A DNA stretch of 64,000 nucleotides from Theristus sp. LFF4_11 (taxonomy: Eukaryota > Nematoda > Chromadorea > Monhysterida > Xyalidae): the NCBI GenBank assembly GCA_030248135.1, contig JASANC010001365.1, positions 1 to 64,000 of the forward strand, in the 5' to 3' direction. The position numbers and the translations under genes are program-made. Positions 1 to 12,000 of this stretch are shown here, in pieces. The notes under the pieces were generated by a model. It was not told the origin of the DNA. It was given only the letters and a program-made list of their open reading frames with translations, and searched no databases. Within the stretch, counting starts at the first letter, position 1, and every line of letters starts with the position of its first letter.

Positions 1-2100
1 CACAGCACCCGTTACGGTCAAGAACGCATCGAAAAATGCGATGTTTCACGCCGCGCCTAAGTGAACGTGATGTGCGGTTATCCTGTAGGTGCATGTGGTG
101 TTTCCAACACGGCGGTGGGCGGGCATCAGGGCATCTCTTGCGTTTGGTGGTGTCCCTAGATTGACGCATCGCACGCAACGCAATCATCATTAATTGCCCG
201 CGGCCATTCTGTTTACCGCGTCTTTTTCATTTCAGCCGTGTGCGAGAAGCATCTCACATTTGCGCACTGCACTCCGCATACGAACAAACCAACTATTATT
301 GAATCTATCAGCTAATACACTGCATCTATCCTACCAGTCTGTTGTTTATCATCTCGAAGTTTATAATTTCATTTCGTTTAATAACGGTCGTTGTTGTTGT
401 CGTTCATGAGATGAATGGAATTACTAATATTCCACCTGCGTTGGCAATTTTGCTTAGAGCTGTGTTCTTGTACCGAGTACCATGAGTGAGGAATAAAGTT
501 TTGCGTTGTTTTTTTTTGTTTCGTTGTGACTTTGAAAGGAACTTTCACCGACCTTTCGTATATCACTATTCGCCAATCTTTGCATATATATGCCATACAT
601 ACCGCTAAAAATAGTAACACGCGATGACGTAAGACAAAAAAGCGCCGCGCCATCTATCCGCGCCTGCACAGTGTCCTTTCAGGGTTCCCTTTGTATGCAT
701 TTTCTACAAGTTGTTCAGTCGCTGGCCAGTGTGTGTGTTTTGTGTTGCTGCTTCATATGTTTACTATTGACGTCTGAATTCGCTGCATTGCTTTTGTGAG
801 TCGTGCATGATATCATACCGGCAACGAAGAGATTGAACATACAGAGAGCGCGCAAAAAGGAGAGGCAAAGGAGAATAAGAGTTTTTTTTATTGCGCTCTG
901 TGTCGCGTTTCGATCATGCACTCTTTCCGGCGCGTCAAGTACAGTGCACTGCATCGCGCGCTGTGGTCGTTGTCTTTTCTTTGAATATAACATACAATCG
1001 TGTATTACCAGCAGCACCCAATACCGCCAGGCTTGTTACAAAGTTGACTTTTGGCATTCCGCCTATCCTTCGACTTGCAATAAGCTGTGTATTATAGTTG
1101 CTCTTGATGTGACTGTGTCGCGCGCTCGGCTCCCTCTTTTTCTCGGAACAGCACGCATGTGAGCGTATAAGGCGCCTGTGATTCGAAGCGAATTCGTTTT
1201 CGACCCGTGTCCCTTTCTGGTGGTGGTGCTGGTTGATTTCTTGATTGTACATGTTGATATGCATCATGTTAGTGATAATGGCACCAAAAAAAGCAAATTC
1301 TCAGTCGATATCAAATTAGCTACCGGGCGACAGCCGTGTGGAGAACTTTTCCACATACGCATGATATTAAAAGAATGTATGCCGTTGTAAATACACAGAG
1401 GACACACGGTGCTGTTTGTGGTCGCTGTTACGACTGTGGCTTTGTTGCGCCGTCCCCGGCTGCATTGTGTGCATCTCCCCTCTGTGCGCATTATTATCAC
1501 CACCGCTCTCTTATTATTACACGCATCAGCGTTGTTGCGTTGCCCGGCGCATTTTGCGCTCTGTTTTTTATTTGCCCCGCTAACAGAAACACATACATGT
1601 ACAGTGTGTACGCAGCGTACCGCTTTGCGCTGTTTATAGCAGTAGCATGCTTTGTGCACTGCTGTTCATGCAAAACTATGAGCAGCGGCAAACTTTTTAT
1701 AGCCCGCACACATATAGCGGCGTAACGTCAAAGATGTATATTTGGGATCAAGGGGTACGGTTTCTTTCTGATACATTGACTCTTGAGTCTTGACACAATT
1801 TCTTACTGCAATATTTCATGATTTTATTTTAAAAAAAGTACATGTAAAATTCTACAATTGAACCAGCGAGACAAAGTTCTGTGATAATTTCACATAAAAT
1901 AACAATAATGAGTAACAGGGTCGCGACGAGACCTAACCGTGGATACTTTTTTGTGCGCTTACAGTTTTGACGTTCGACAGTCCTGCCAAGTGTAGCGCTT
2001 TATATGCGCATGTGTGTGTGTGCGTGTGTGCTTTTTGCTGTATGGACCCAGCTACACACATAAATACATACATGTATATGTGGGTATGCATGTCTTGTGT
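1..2100. other. No supportable gene; low-complexity AT/GT-rich DNA
   Basis: Only short open frames occur on both strands and none resembles a protein family or carries coherent splice-linked exons. The stretch has T-rich runs and short CA/GT runs (for example around 2010-2030). I see no promoter, RNA gene or mobile-element coding region. It could hold UTR or regulatory DNA of a gene outside the window. Confidence 0.6.
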
Positions 2101-2128
2101 ACGTCGTGGTTTGGTATATATCATAAAC

Positions 2129-3870
2129 GGGTGGCGGAGAACTGAGGGAAGGAGGACTGAGGCCCGGAGGACTGGTCACAGCTCACACGCACGGGCGGAG
2201 AACTGAGGGAAGGAGGACTGAGGCCCCGGAGAACTGATCACCAAATGCGTTTTTGCTTTGTTCCCTGTCCCTATACCTGTTTATTATTAATAATAAATAA
2301 ATCCTTTTATTTTTAATTATTTTTTCATTATGTTCATTTTCAGATTTTTTTTTCCTTGATCCTTCCCTCCCTATCCTTCCCTACTTCCGTCGTTTTTCGC
2401 TTCCTTTATGAGCGGTTTTTTCTATTTCTTCCGTCAGTTTTCAATTTTTTGGTTTGTTTTGTCAAAATAGCCACAGAAATCGAACTGGTCTTCTCCAAAG
2501 CCCAACTCCAAAATGAAGTAAAGTCATCATCATTTCGACGAATTGGTCAGGTCCCCCAGATCACGATTTCCTCGGCCGATTTCGACGATCGACGGCTCAA
2601 TCAACTCAGCAGGGCATCCGGAACACGGTGATGTGTCGTTTATGGTTAGTTTTTGTTTCATTCAACAATGGTTCGTGTGCAATAAAAAATTTATGAAAAA
2701 ACACACAACACCAATTTATGGTGGTGTGTGATTTTTTCGACTTTCAGAAAACCGCCGAAACAAACCACAAACGACACGTCATCGTGTTCCTGATGCTCTG
2801 CTGAGTTGATTGAGCCATCGATCGTCGAAATCGGTCGAGCACAGCGCCGGCAGAGTCTCGTGACAGGTCAGCGCACAAGACACATGACGTAAAACGCACG
2901 TATTGCCAACACATAACGTCGCCCAGATCACGATTTCCTCGGCCGATTTCGACGATCGACGGCTCAATCAACTCAGCGGAGCATCCGGAACACGATGATG
3001 TGTCGTTTGTGGTATGTTTTTGTTTCACTGAACATTGGTTGGTGTGCAATAAAAATTTTGTGAAAAAAACACAAAACACCAATTTATTGTGATTTGTGAG
3101 TTTTTTCGATCGATCTTTTGTTGATTTGTGAGCCGTCGATCGTCGAAATCGGCCGAGGAAATCGTGATCTCGGCGACGTTATGTGTTGGCAATACGTGCG
3201 TTTTACGTCATGTGTCTTGTGCGCCAACCTGTCACGGGACTCTGCCGGCGCTGTGCTCGACCGATTTCGACGATCGATAGCTCAATCAACTCAGCAAAGC
3301 ATCGGGAACACGGTGATATGTTGTTTGTGGTTTGTTTCGGCGGTTTTGGCAACCAGCACTGGGTCTGTTCCAAAGGCACTTCACAAGCCTTTACAAAACT
3401 TTATGATTTCGATATGTTTTGAAATTTACAAAAGCCTTAAAACGCTTTATTTGCCGATATTGTGACACATATTTTTTTGAAAACTGCTAATTATTTGTGA
3501 AAGTTTTGAATACTTACATGGAAAACTTGATTGTTTATGTCTGAAACGTTCATGTCTACTCTTTCGAATAAAAACATGCTGTATTCAATGTCATATAAAC
3601 AAATCTGCAATTGTGAGCAATAGATCATTTTTTCCATATTAAAAAGTTAAAATTTTATTGAAAACAGCTTAGATACCACGTAAAAGTCTAAATAAACCAA
3701 AGCTGAACAACGGTGATGAAGAAAAACACACAGGTAATAAGAAAAACATGTGGGACTCAGTCCTCCGCTGAGGGCGCATGCGTGGGACTCAGTTTTCCGC
3801 GTGACCAGTTCTCCTTCCCTCAGTTCTCCGTGCTCAGTTCTCCTTCCCTCAGTTCTCCTACAGCCATCAT
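2129..3870. repeat. Nested inverted-repeat structure (foldback-like)
   Basis: The outer parts are two tandem copies of a GGCGGAGAACTGAGGGAAGG-type motif at about 2133-2242, and the complementary motif (CCTTCCCTCAGTTCTCC, twice) at about 3800-3860. Inside lies a long inverted repeat. Bases 2748-2963 pair with 3132-3346 (about 216 bp, roughly 90% match by eye) around a ~168-bp spacer. A direct repeat also links about 2556-2720 with 2922-3085. No open frame looks like a transposase. This fits a foldback or composite MITE-type element. Confidence 0.75.
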
Positions 3871-3899
3871 AAACGTGCACCAGTGCATGTGTGTGTGTG

Positions 3900-6800
3900 T
3901 GTGTCGCTTAGCTTGAGCACATAATACGCTGTCCGCTGCGTGTTTGCGCTGCATATCAGCGTCAGCCGCTGCTACGCTACACTTGTTGTTTGGTGTATTT
4001 GGCTCTGCCATCCGCCCGTTAACGCCGCTCATGTTTGCTGCTATGACACGTATGTATATCCTTTTGTGCTGGTTCCGCTAGTTCCCATGCTGTTTTCTCT
4101 CTCCATACACTGTTTTTTTTGCTCTTGCCATTTCACTGACGTGCCTTTGTCTCGGCGGATTACAGATTAGGAGCGAAAAAATGCCTGTGTACGCACGGTC
4201 GGCTGACGGAGCCCATTTCGCCTTTTTTCTTCTCTCAAGCAAGCTGCAACAAAAAACATGTTGTTCACGATATTAATGTGATAAAGACTCTTGCGTTGCA
4301 TTACGGCCCCGCGCGTGCGTGCGCTTTCGCGCAATTGTGACAAACCCCGACACAGAGCACATCTGCTTCGCCCTGAAAAGTGCTAAATGTGTAAGCCGCT
4401 TTCCTGAGTGTGTAAGCTGCTTTTCGTGGTCGCTGTATTGCACATTTTAGTGGCCGCACCGCACCTAAACACGCATGTGTACGTCACAGAACAAAACACT
4501 GTCCACAATTCACCAGCCGCATGTGTGATGATGATGTTCAATGTTTATTGCGGAGAAATGGTTTCTTGCCTTGTCGCGTCCGTTTGTGTTTGTCAAGTTC
4601 GGTCAGCAAAAGTTTTTCACGTACAAATGCAACTCAGTTCAACTCTAAAAAAACAATCAGTGTTGGCGCTTCACAAAGTAATTGAGCTACATAGTAGGAA
4701 ATAGCTGGAAATAGGATACTACTGAAACAGTAGGAAGTAGAAATATGAATACCGATCCTGGATCTCAACTCAACTCGAAACTCGACTAACGCTTTCAGGT
4801 CGTTAACGCTGATTTTTCATTCCTTTCCCGCTATCAGTTCATATTTCGTGCTCATGCCAAATCGGTGGTTCCTCTTTGATTTACCACGTTCGTTTATTCT
4901 ATACATACAACGTTGTATGTGCATAGCACAGACGACACGAGCCTTGGATGTGCCTCCACAGCGGCGCGTTGATTATAAAACATGAAAAAGCCACACACAC
5001 CACACATCCAACCATTCGACAGTTTCGTTTGTTTTTTATCGCGTCTTTCATGAACGCGCGGCCTGGTTGGGCTCGTGTGAGAAGCGCTATGTCTCGCTTG
5101 CTAGCGCTGAGAGCCACTGACGAAAAAAACACCGATAGGCCGTTTCGAACCCCAATACCATCATTCTTTTCCGCATTTTCTGGCCAAATCTATCCATTGT
5201 GGACGGACATGGACGAACTGTTGCGTCAGTGGAAAACAAACTAAAAAAACTGAAAACATGACAAAGAGTTTCCCCGTGGCCGCATCAATGGTGCGAACGT
5301 GCCCCGCATGAGGCGTGTATGCAACTGAGCTTTCCCATCGCGTATGGTCCACTGCACTTGGTAGGAGTCACTTCGTCATTTTCAGCGTTTGTTAGTGTGT
5401 GTGTGTTTGCCTGCAAGCGTAGGCGAAAACAAGCAACAGAAAATTGAAAACATTCAAAATCGAAGCGCTAAACTGCGCCTGCGTTCGGCGGTGCGTATCC
5501 GGAACTGTATTGGGACGGTCGATTCTGGCACGCTTGAGACAAAGTATACGGACGGACTGCTTTCTGACCCATACGCTTAATTCCTAAGCTCTGTGACATA
5601 GTTTTCGTCGATTTATCACATTTGTTACATGTAGATACGTACATGTTTTTTGTTCACTCACTAAGTTTTGGGCGAAAAACTCACTAACATGGCGTCCAAA
5701 TGTACTGTCTGTGCACGTGTTTTGGTTTGCGAAGGTTTCACGTTGCAAGTCACTTTGTGTTTTCATTACGGTCCAGTTTTCTCGATTTTACGTTTCCTTT
5801 TCTTTTTTGTTCATCGTTCCACCTAGACAGTTTTCTTTGTTTTCGAATAATCAAGAGCCATACATGTATGTAGTCTTGGCATTTTGAATTGTGCATTCCA
5901 ACCGGAAATTGCTTCATTTCTGGTTTTTTGAAAATTCGGAAATGGGATAGCCGCATGGCGCGTCAGATACACGGTGGTTTTCAACTTCTTGAGCTTCTGT
6001 TGTTTACGTCAAGGAATTTGCTTGTTATTTATCTTGATCACGGCTTCTCTGTATTCAGCAAATGAGCAAGAAGACCGCGGTCTACAGACATCAACTATTA
6101 AACACGATCGGTATGGCTTTGCACCATCATTGCACCATATATTAAGCCTTAACTACAGTGACAGTGATGTCATAGAACCGGGATTTTGTTTACCCTAAAA
6201 ACCCGTTTTTGAGTTTTTTTCCTCACAAAATCGCAGTTTTCTCAATACTTCAAAAAACTGCTATTCCTGAAAATGTCTCATTTCAGAATCCGCTGAGAAA
6301 AATGTTCAACAGTTTACTCAACAATTTTTAGTGTCTATTGGCCTATTCCTTTAGTTTGTTCAGTAGCCAGTTGTTCTCCCAATTATAAAAAAAAACTTTC
6401 AGTGTGACGTCTGATTCGAAATGCAAATGTGATAGCTTCGTTTGGATTTTTCAACCTTTCTTGACGACAGGAACCACACATCTGATAAGCGAAAAACAAA
6501 GCCAGAGGAAATGTCGAAACCACAGAGCGTTAAGCAAAGTGATTTGCCCTGCCAGAGCACATCGGTACGTGCAAAACCCACGCTACGTACGCCACACGCA
6601 TGGAAATCACGTGGAAATAGATGCGAAGCGCCTTTTAAAAATTCAATTAAGATGCAATGGTGCTATCAGCGGCTTTGGGGTGTCTACGCCAACACTTTTT
6701 TTATCACTGGATGAAACTTGTTCTGATTGAAACTTGTTTTGTTTTCGATGGTTTTCGGGTGGATTTAAGTTCAGAAAGGAACAGAAAGTTCCACGTCGAA

Positions 6801-8150
6801 AACAACAATAATTTTTGCAAAAAAACAGAAATAAATAAGTTTGCAAACATTTTTCATGGACCCGTCAATCAGGTCCCTGGCTTCTATGCAAAGACTTTGA
6901 CCAATTAAAGCATCTAAACTGTATTAGGTCGGTTGTCTTCAAAGTCAGACAAAATCTAAATGCATAAAACTATTGGCAGTTGAAAAGATTCTATAACTTC
7001 AGTTTTTTTGACTAATGGACCACGTTGGTGTTACTGTAGTGTTTATTGTTCACATGACTCGTTTTTCAACACACTGCGGTTTTGCAAGAATTTCTGCGTT
7101 CATTCATTTGTGATCATCAAAGCGTTTTTCATGCGTTGGTTAAAATATTAGTTCCTTGTTGCCATGTCCTCTAATCATTAGTAACACCGGCAGAATTCTA
7201 AAAAAAACGTGGGAACAGAATTTCCGGCCTTCGACAAAAACTTACGAGTATCTGAACAGCTGCTTCTGACTGTTTGAATCCACCTCCACGACCCTTACAT
7301 ACCATAATTATCATTATGCTTCATTCTCACTGATGCTTAAAAAGTTCTTTCCAACAGTGCATGGATGCGTGTATTGGTGAAACAAAACGCTGGAAAACGC
7401 AACTGACACTGTATCCTCTTGATATTACACGGATGTGCGGCATGTGGCATTGACAGTTATATTCAGCTTCCATAAGGACAGCAAGCGGAAGCGCATATGC
7501 CACTGCCGGTTTGTCTTTGCTTATTAATGAACTTACTATGTTCAATGTCTGCTCAAACAAAGTCCTGCGTTAGTTCACCTACGATAACATTCTTAACATT
7601 CTGTTTGCAACAATCACTACTAGTGATGTCAATTAAAATTTCGTTTCAGGAGTGATAATTATTTTCCAGATCAGTTTTAGAACATTGAAGTGACGTTGTT
7701 TTCACTTCTTTACGAACTGTCAAATTATAAGCGGTAAACCAGTTTAGTATACTTCATATCTTCGCATGTAGATCTACTTAGATAATGAAATAGATACGAC
7801 AATAAAACTTATGCGATCCTTGTTAAAATGCTCTACTACTCCTGTACAATATTCACATTGAGTCGAATCCTATTTAACTCAAACGCGCTTCGTTTCGCAG
7901 CAAGATAAATGTAATGTATTTTTTTCCATCGTTTCATCAGGGGTGGGTGGTCCTTAAACTTATCATCAAGGACTCTCGTCATGAGAGAGAGCACCAGAGG
8001 CTTCCTAAAAAAGCTCAAACCAAGAATTAAGTGACTCTGCTGACAAAACAAGCTCTTTAGACGGGCGCTCTTTCTACTAATCGCATTATCCTTCAGACGA
8101 GTTTTCGGTATGTTTTGTCACGGTTCACCGCTCCGGAACACAGCTTACAC
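3900..8150. other. Gene-poor interval between repeat cluster and PLC-like gene
   Basis: Short open frames (all under about 110 residues) appear on both strands, without family resemblance and without strings of phase-compatible exons. The sequence is AT-rich single-copy-looking DNA with a few homopolymer runs. I can support no gene, RNA or repeat here beyond short GT runs. Confidence 0.5.
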
Positions 8151-8152
8151 AT

Positions 8153-9023
8153 GTGAGCACTGCGACTGTCAACTTCACCAGTAGCTCGCTTGCCGCCGCA
8201 GGGTTAGCGCGCGCGGTGCTCTCTGCTCGTTATTCATTTCCAAGAGCCCGCATATTACATGTACATGTACGGGTGCATTGTGTACCATGTGTTCATGTCT
8301 GCACGTCACTAGCGATTTGTGCATGTACTGTACATGTGATGGCAGCCACGAATGTACGTACATTGTATGTTCGCCTTTCTTGTTCTAATTCATTTGCTTT
8401 CAAAGTCCATATGTACACATGTTGTTCTGCATTGTGTACTTGTACAAGTACATACATGTGCGTCTGTGTATGTCGTCGCGTCGCGTTCACTTCTCTGTTT
8501 TTATTTATTCATACTGATATATACCACCGACACAACACAAGCGGCTTTGCGCTGAGCAACACTGCGCCGCTCTCTCGCTCGCACGCTTCCCCGACGCTGA
8601 CGACTGAGACCGAACGTACAGCGTTGACGCGCGACGGATGTGCAGTTTGTATGTTTTTCCGAGATTGACAAGAGAGACTTTTGTGTCTGTGTGTGTGTGT
8701 GTGTGTGCCACAAACACGCAAACTCTATATTGTCGATTATTCTCCTCATACTTGGTACTTACTCATTGACGTCGCGTCTGTTCTCTCCACGAAAGCCCGC
8801 GAAAACGCTGCTGCTTCTGTACATGCCCTTCATTTTCGCTTGAATCAAAAGCGAACTCTCACTTATCGCGCTGTTCGTTTGTGCGTCGGCATTCGTTAGT
8901 CGCATTACATACGTTCACTGTACCTACTGGTTTGTGTTCTCGCGTCGAAGAGGTCCGACCTCTTGATAATGATAACCGAACTCTGATAATAAACAAACAA
9001 ACAAACAACCCCGAACGTCAATC
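8153..9023 (+). promoter_or_regulatory. Putative upstream/5'UTR region of the PLC-like gene
   Basis: The stretch lies immediately upstream of the first recognised PLC-like ATG (9024). It holds TACATGTACATGTAC-type self-complementary runs near 8258-8270, a GT microsatellite at about 8690-8707, and a CAAA-type run just before the ATG (about 8992-9010). A 171-residue open frame at 8153-8668 is dominated by translated CA/GT repeats and is not taken as a gene. The regulatory role is inferred from position alone. Confidence 0.3.
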
Positions 9024-12000
9024 ATGCTTCGTGCAAATCTAAGCTACAGTGATGTGTCGCAAGCGGCGCTCTACTATCCACCGCAAACGGAACGAGAACG
9101 CCGTCAGTCGCGGACGCATCGCCAGCTGCAGGCCACGATGAACAACAACGCCACGGAGACGGAGGACCGGTTCGACGGCGCTGTCAACGGGCACAATCAT
9201 CTGTTGGCGCCGCCCACATCCGCGTTTGAACGGTTTGGCTTGATTTTTTTTAATTTTGGTTTTTATTGATTTGGCTTGATTTTTATAATTTTGGTTTTTA
9301 TTGATTTGGCTTGATTTTTATAATTTTGGTTTTTATTGATTTGGCTTGATTTTTATATCATTTTGGTTTTTTCTCTCTTGTTTTCAGGTCGCCACTTCGT
9401 AGCAGCCTAATCAAGGACGGCACGCGACGCGGCTCGCCGGCACGGAAAACCGTCAGCTTCAGCAGTCTACCGCAGGACAAAAAGGTTTGCAACGGTAAGT
9501 TGTTGTCGTTGTTTGGAGCTGATTTGCTGGTGATAATCGTCGTGGGATTCGTATGTCGACACTCTGAAAGTCGTCAAATTCTGTATTTTTTGCTTTTTCC
9601 GAACTTCAGTGGCCGACTGCCTGCAGCACATGACGAAAGGCTCGGAGCTGACGAAAGTGCGCGCGCACACCAGACAGTATAGGCGACGGTTCTCGTTAGA
9701 CGCAGATTTCTCTCACATTCGGTGGACGCCGACGAACAAGAAGCCGCACAAAGCGAAACGTTTGTACACGTACATTTGTAACCACTACAGTACCGTAGCG
9801 CATGTATCCAACTCTTGTTCTTGATAATAAGCAGCAAGACGTTGTAATACCGGACTGTATTCCATACATTCAATTTTAGTTCCCGTTGATACAATCAAGG
9901 AAATCCGCGTTGGCCGCAATACGGACATTCTGAGAAGTGTGGACGCGTTGTTTGCAGACTTACAGGTAACGATTGTAGAGGAAACCGAATGGATACGAAT
10001 GATATGAATGGAGAATGACCTGGTTTTCTTCACTTTAACGGACAAATGGTCTTCATTTTCAGGAAGAGTGTGCATTTTCTATAATTTACGGGGATAATTA
10101 TGAATGCATCGACTTGGTGGCGCATGCGCCCGACGAGGCAAACATTTGGGTAACCGGTTTGATCTCGCTAACGTCTGGCCACAAACGTTCGTATTCCTTG
10201 ATGTTTTTAATTGTTTATAATTGCACTAATACGAATGCTACTGATAGGTTTATTTGCTGCGCCTTTTGCAGCGGAACTACCGCAGTCATCAAAAGCGGCC
10301 GATATAAACGACTCCAATCACAGCGCTACCCTTAGAGAGCGGCAAGTTCTGAAACGTTTTCTCGATTTCAAGAACATTTATAATTACTCGCCATTGTGAA
10401 ATTATTCCTGTGTTTAATTTTTTAATGGTAATTTTTTAGGTGGTTAGCTGAATCGTTTCGAAAATACGACACTGAGGGCACCGGACTCCTCAGTGAACGG
10501 CAGGCGATCCGTCTCGCGCGTCACTTAAACGAGCGACTACAGTCACACAGAGTTAAACACAAAATCAAAGTTCGTTTCGGTTTTCTTTGCTAGCGATTGA
10601 TTTTTGTTAGTTTCAGTGTTCTTCGTTATCTTTGACTATGATAACGATTTGTGCAAAAATAGTGTGTCAAATATGTTACGACAGGAGTTTGACTGCGGCA
10701 AAGCGGAAACGGAACGAGGACGGATTACGTGCAGTGAATTCGTCGAACTCTACAAGGATCTCGCCACGCGACCGGAGATCTACTTCTTGATGGTGCGCTA
10801 CGCAAACAAGGACTACTTGACGCACGACGACCTGCAGCTGTTCGTTGAGAACGAGCAGGGCGTGTTAAACGTCGACCAGCAAGTGCTCGAAGGCATCGTC
10901 GACGAGTTCGAGCCGTCGGAGGAGGGCAAAAGTCATGGCCACATGACCGTCGATGGTAGGACCGCTTTTACAGTGTGCTGATTTAAACTTGTCAGTTTTT
11001 TCGTAGAATTCATAGAGTCCGCGAAAAAAGAAGGAATTGATTCGGAGGTGCAACACATTATTTTGCCATAAAATGTTTTTTTTTGTTTTAAACAACCAAC
11101 ATATTTTTCATTTCATTTCGTTTTTCTTTCTGTATTTCAACGCTTCGCATGTTCTGTATTCTGCAAGTAAAGTGACTGGTTTAATCAAATATACTTTAGT
11201 GTAATTTGAAAAAGATTTTCTGTTCATCAATGCACATCAACTCAATGATTGTCCTTTTCTCAGGTTTCACCAACTATCTTTTATCGGATCAATGTCGACT
11301 GTTCGATCCAACTCACGAGCAGGTGTGCCACGACATGACGCACCCCTTGACCGAGTATTTCATTGCCACCTCCAACAACACGTACTTGGTTGAGGATCAA
11401 CTGAAAGGCCCAAGTAGCATCGATGGGTACATTTGTGCGCTGAAACGCGGCTGTCGATTGATTGAATGTAAATAACGATGATGCTTGAGAAAGTTTTGGG
11501 TTTTCGTTTTTGATTTCCAATTGTAATATGGTTTCCAGTGGATATTTGGGAAGACGAAGACAGCATAGAGCCGATGGTGTACCACGGTCACACGAACACC
11601 ACGAAACTGCCGCTTTCAAAGGCACTGAATGCGATTAGTGAATACGCGTTTGAAGTTACAAGGTACGAAGTGTAACGGTTGTTGCGTCTCAAACAAGTTT
11701 TCGAACAAAATCTAATTTCAGGTACCCTCTAATCGTGAAAGTTGAGCAACATCTCAGTGTGGCATTACAAGAGCTACTGTCAGCCAGCATCCGAGCATCG
11801 TTTGGCAACAAACTGTACATTCCGTCCGAGCATATGCGACCGCGATGCGAGAGTTTCAGTGAACACGAACTGCACCCGGATGGACCGTCGATCTTTCCGA
11901 GCCCGGAAGAACTGAAGGAGAAGATTTTGATCATGGTTGGTGTTACATCTTTGGTTTTGTTTTGTGAATGAATGGATTTTTGAATGGCGTTCGATAATAC

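Noticed and set aside
8153..8668. 171-codon plus-strand open frame upstream of the PLC-like gene
   Set aside because: Composition is dominated by translated CA/GT and TACATG repeats (Cys/His/Val runs), with no family resemblance and competing frames on the other strand.
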